Part shown: positions 62,335 to 64,000 of the stretch, one piece after another | Layout: every line of letters starts with the position of its first letter | Position numbering within the stretch: the first letter of the stretch is position 1 | DNA from: G958295645 sp965242735 | GTDB taxonomy: Bacteria; Gemmatimonadota; Gemmatimonadetes; Longimicrobiales; Gaopeijiaceae | Reading direction: 5' to 3' | Assembly (NCBI GenBank): GCA_965242735.1 | Contig: OZ251497.1 | Location: forward strand, 496,001 to 560,000 | Length of the DNA stretch: 64,000 bases | Notes under the pieces: generated by a model | Told to the model about the DNA's origin: nothing | Database searches by the model: none | What the model saw: only the letters and a program-made list of their open reading frames with translations | Translations under genes and position numbers: made by a program

Positions 62335-64000
62335 CACAACTCGCGCACATGGACTTCGAGCCGGCTTCGAGCCAGCTTCGGGCAGCGAGGCGCCGCCGTC
62401 TTCTGGGCTGTGGCGCTGGCGCTCGGCGTGGCAGGCGCCCAGATGGCCAGCTTCGGCAAGGAATACGTGCACATAGACGAGCACTTGTACATCGTCTTGT
62501 CGGCCCACGTGCTGGACGGAGGCTTGCCGAACGTGGGAATCTTCGACAACAAGCCGCCTTTGTTCTTCTACTTGCAGGCGGGCGCTTTCGCCCTCCTGGG
62601 CGAGACGCTGGGCGTGGCGAGACTGTTCGGAGACTTGTCGATCTTCGCCATCTGCGTCGCCACGTTCGGGATCGCCCGGCGGTGGACCGGCCCCGTGGAA
62701 GCGGGACTGGGCGCCCTTCTGGTCGTTGCCGCCACGGCGGGCACCTTGGGCCAAGCGACGCTGACCGACTTTCCGGCCATGGCGCTGCTCGTGGCCAGTC
62801 TGTGGGCGGCGCTCGCCGGCCGGCGACGCCCGTGGTTGGCGGGATGCGCGGGCTTCCTGGCGTCGGCGGCCGTGCTCGCGCGCCTCAACCTGTGGACCTC
62901 GGCCGCGGCGATGGGCGCGTGGCTGGCGTTCTGTGCGTGGGGGCGCTCCCGGCGCCCACCGGATGAACCAGATGGCTTGGTGGACCGAGTCGAGGCACAG
63001 GGGGCGCTGCCGCCGGCCATCGGATGGACCATCGAGGCGACCCGGAGGCGGGAGGCTGCGAGCCGCTCGCCGGTGCCCACGGGGTCGGAACTCGCGCCGC
63101 GGACGGGGCCCTTCCCCGGCGCTCACGGATGGACGCCCTTCCTGTCGTTCTCGGCGGCCGCCTTGGCGCTGCCGTCGCTCTTCGTCTTCCTCTACTGGCA
63201 CGCGGACGCCCTCTCGGATCTGCGCTTCTTCACGATCGACGTCCCGTTGTCCTACAGCGCCCAGGGCAACATGGGCGACGCGATCGAGAGCCTGGTCACA
63301 TGGGTCCCGCGCTCTCTGCTCCGCCACCAGCCGCTCTTGACCCTTGTCTTCGCCGTCGCCATGACAGCCGGAGGCGCCACGGCGTTGCAGCGACTGCTTC
63401 GCCGTCCCGAAGCCGCTGTTCGCGATGCAAGCGCCCCGCCGGACAAGAACGACGAATTGCTGTTGGCGGTCATGGTCGGAGCGTTCTGGGTCGCTTTGCT
63501 CACCGCCGGCGTCGTCAATGATCACTACGTCTACTGGGGCGTGCCCTTGGGCGCCGTCTATGCGGCTCGCGGCATTGCGCGCGCGACCGCGCGGATCGAC
63601 CGCCTGCCGGACCCCTGGCCGGCTCGCGCAAGAGGAATCGTCGCCGCGTTTGCCTTCTCTGCCGTCGCCGGCTTGCTGGCGTCGGCCCTCCACGAGCGAG
63701 CGACCCAGCCCCGACCTGTCCAGCCCGTCCGCCTTGCCGCGGAAGCGATTGCCGCCGACCGGCAGCCCGGCGACGGCGTCTGGCCCCTCGACCACCCCAT
63801 CGCGTCCTGGTACCTGGACGTTGGGTCTCCCATCCCGATGATCTTCCCCGACAACCTGGCGAAACCCGCCATGTTGCGGCCGATCGTTGAGTCCGGCCGC
63901 CTCCCCGCGCGGCCCCTGCGAGCCGCCATGGAGACGGCGCCGGCCTACCTGCTAGCGCGATCCGACGCCAAGCCGGGCTTCCGGCCGCCCAAGTTCATGA
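62329..64000 (+). CDS. GT39/ArnT-like membrane glycosyltransferase 3, 3' end missing (window edge)
   Basis: A frame open to the window end encodes a close paralogue of gene 2 (VHIDEHLYIVLSAHVLDGG, DNKPPLFFYLQAG, RFFTIDVPLSYSAQGNMGDAIESL, here cited as DVPLSYSAQGNMGDAIE). The start is set at GTG 62329 because it gives the same N-terminal length before the first helix as in gene 2. At least 557 residues are visible. Tandem gene duplication is clear from protein and DNA similarity. Confidence 0.85.
   Translation, partial: MRHNSRTWTSSRLRASFGQRGAAVFWAVALALGVAGAQMASFGKEYVHIDEHLYIVLSAHVLDGGLPNVGIFDNKPPLFFYLQAGAFALLGETLGVARLFGDLSIFAICVATFGIARRWTGPVEAGLGALLVVAATAGTLGQATLTDFPAMALLVASLWAALAGRRRPWLAGCAGFLASAAVLARLNLWTSAAAMGAWLAFCAWGRSRRPPDEPDGLVDRVEAQGALPPAIGWTIEATRRREAASRSPVPTGSELAPRTGPFPGAHGWTPFLSFSAAALALPSLFVFLYWHADALSDLRFFTIDVPLSYSAQGNMGDAIESLVTWVPRSLLRHQPLLTLVFAVAMTAGGATALQRLLRRPEAAVRDASAPPDKNDELLLAVMVGAFWVALLTAGVVNDHYVYWGVPLGAVYAARGIARATARIDRLPDPWPARARGIVAAFAFSAVAGLLASALHERATQPRPVQPVRLAAEAIAADRQPGDGVWPLDHPIASWYLDVGSPIPMIFPDNLAKPAMLRPIVESGRLPARPLRAAMETAPAYLLARSDAKPGFRPPKFM

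Overview
The window is GC-rich (hand counts of sample 60-base lines give about 70-75% in most genes). Its gene content is typical of a free-living or marine Gram-negative lineage close to Gemmatimonadota: secreted 6-bladed beta-propellers, a very large BNR/sortilin-like repeat protein, a leishmanolysin-like lipoprotein with tandem Ig repeats, lipoprotein CBM-like proteins and multiheme cytochromes. The phylum is inferred from gene families and not proven. I found no rRNA, tRNA, transposase, integrase or true CRISPR array.

Layout. (1) 1-1857, minus: two c-type cytochrome genes, the first cut by the window edge, with a 49-bp tandem duplication at their junction. (2) 2120-4708, plus: a one-polypeptide restriction-modification enzyme, N6-adenine methyltransferase fused to a BsuBI/PstI-type nuclease. 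(3) 4863-18214: a beta-glucan utilisation locus. A plus-strand operon (CBM-like lipoprotein, ROK repressor, GH16 laminarinase-like lipoprotein, MelB/GPH-type permease) converges on a minus-strand operon (large GH2-like TIM-barrel protein, GH3 beta-glucosidase). Both operons start from a TTGAC-type promoter overlapped by the same 11-bp inverted repeat, which probably makes them one regulon. The permease carries an in-frame insertion of a CBM-like domain in a predicted periplasmic loop. A DASS/SLC13 anion transporter follows. (4) 18487-24960: two coupled beta-propeller genes (the first frameshifted), a Clp-N protein and a DinB protein, an extended UPF0047 (YjbQ-like) protein, and an AAA ATPase with a PD-(D/E)XK tail.

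(5) 25067-45362, all minus: a defence island of about 20 kb. Its backbone looks like a DUF499 ATPase / DUF1156 methyltransferase / SNF2-DUF3883 helicase system that has been split by nested modules. In transcription order: HTH-SNF2-DUF3883; GHKL-ATPase with a possible nuclease tail and a C5-cytosine methyltransferase; DUF1156; a four-gene ubiquitin-like operon (Ub-like protein, cysteine-less E2-like protein, JAB-E1 fusion, DUF2971 protein); a Phd/PIN toxin-antitoxin pair; an AAA15 ATPase translationally coupled to a TOPRIM/MAD4-like protein, itself coupled to DUF499. The Ub operon and the Phd/PIN pair share an almost identical promoter/operator. The Ub operon and the C5-methyltransferase/GHKL pair are distinctly AT-richer than the rest, which suggests later acquisition.

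(6) 45569-48750: HicBA, an SDR oxidoreductase with two small upstream genes, and a HIRAN/HTH pair. (7) 48808-64000: a giant BNR-repeat protein, a GT4-like glycosyltransferase disrupted by an in-frame 75-bp tandem repeat, a Wzm/Wzt-like polysaccharide ABC exporter, the leishmanolysin-like protein, and three consecutive GT39-like membrane glycosyltransferases, the last cut by the window edge. This part probably makes and exports a surface glycan. Tandem DNA repeats (49, 75, 312, 21, 19 and about 60 bp periods) are unusually frequent throughout.
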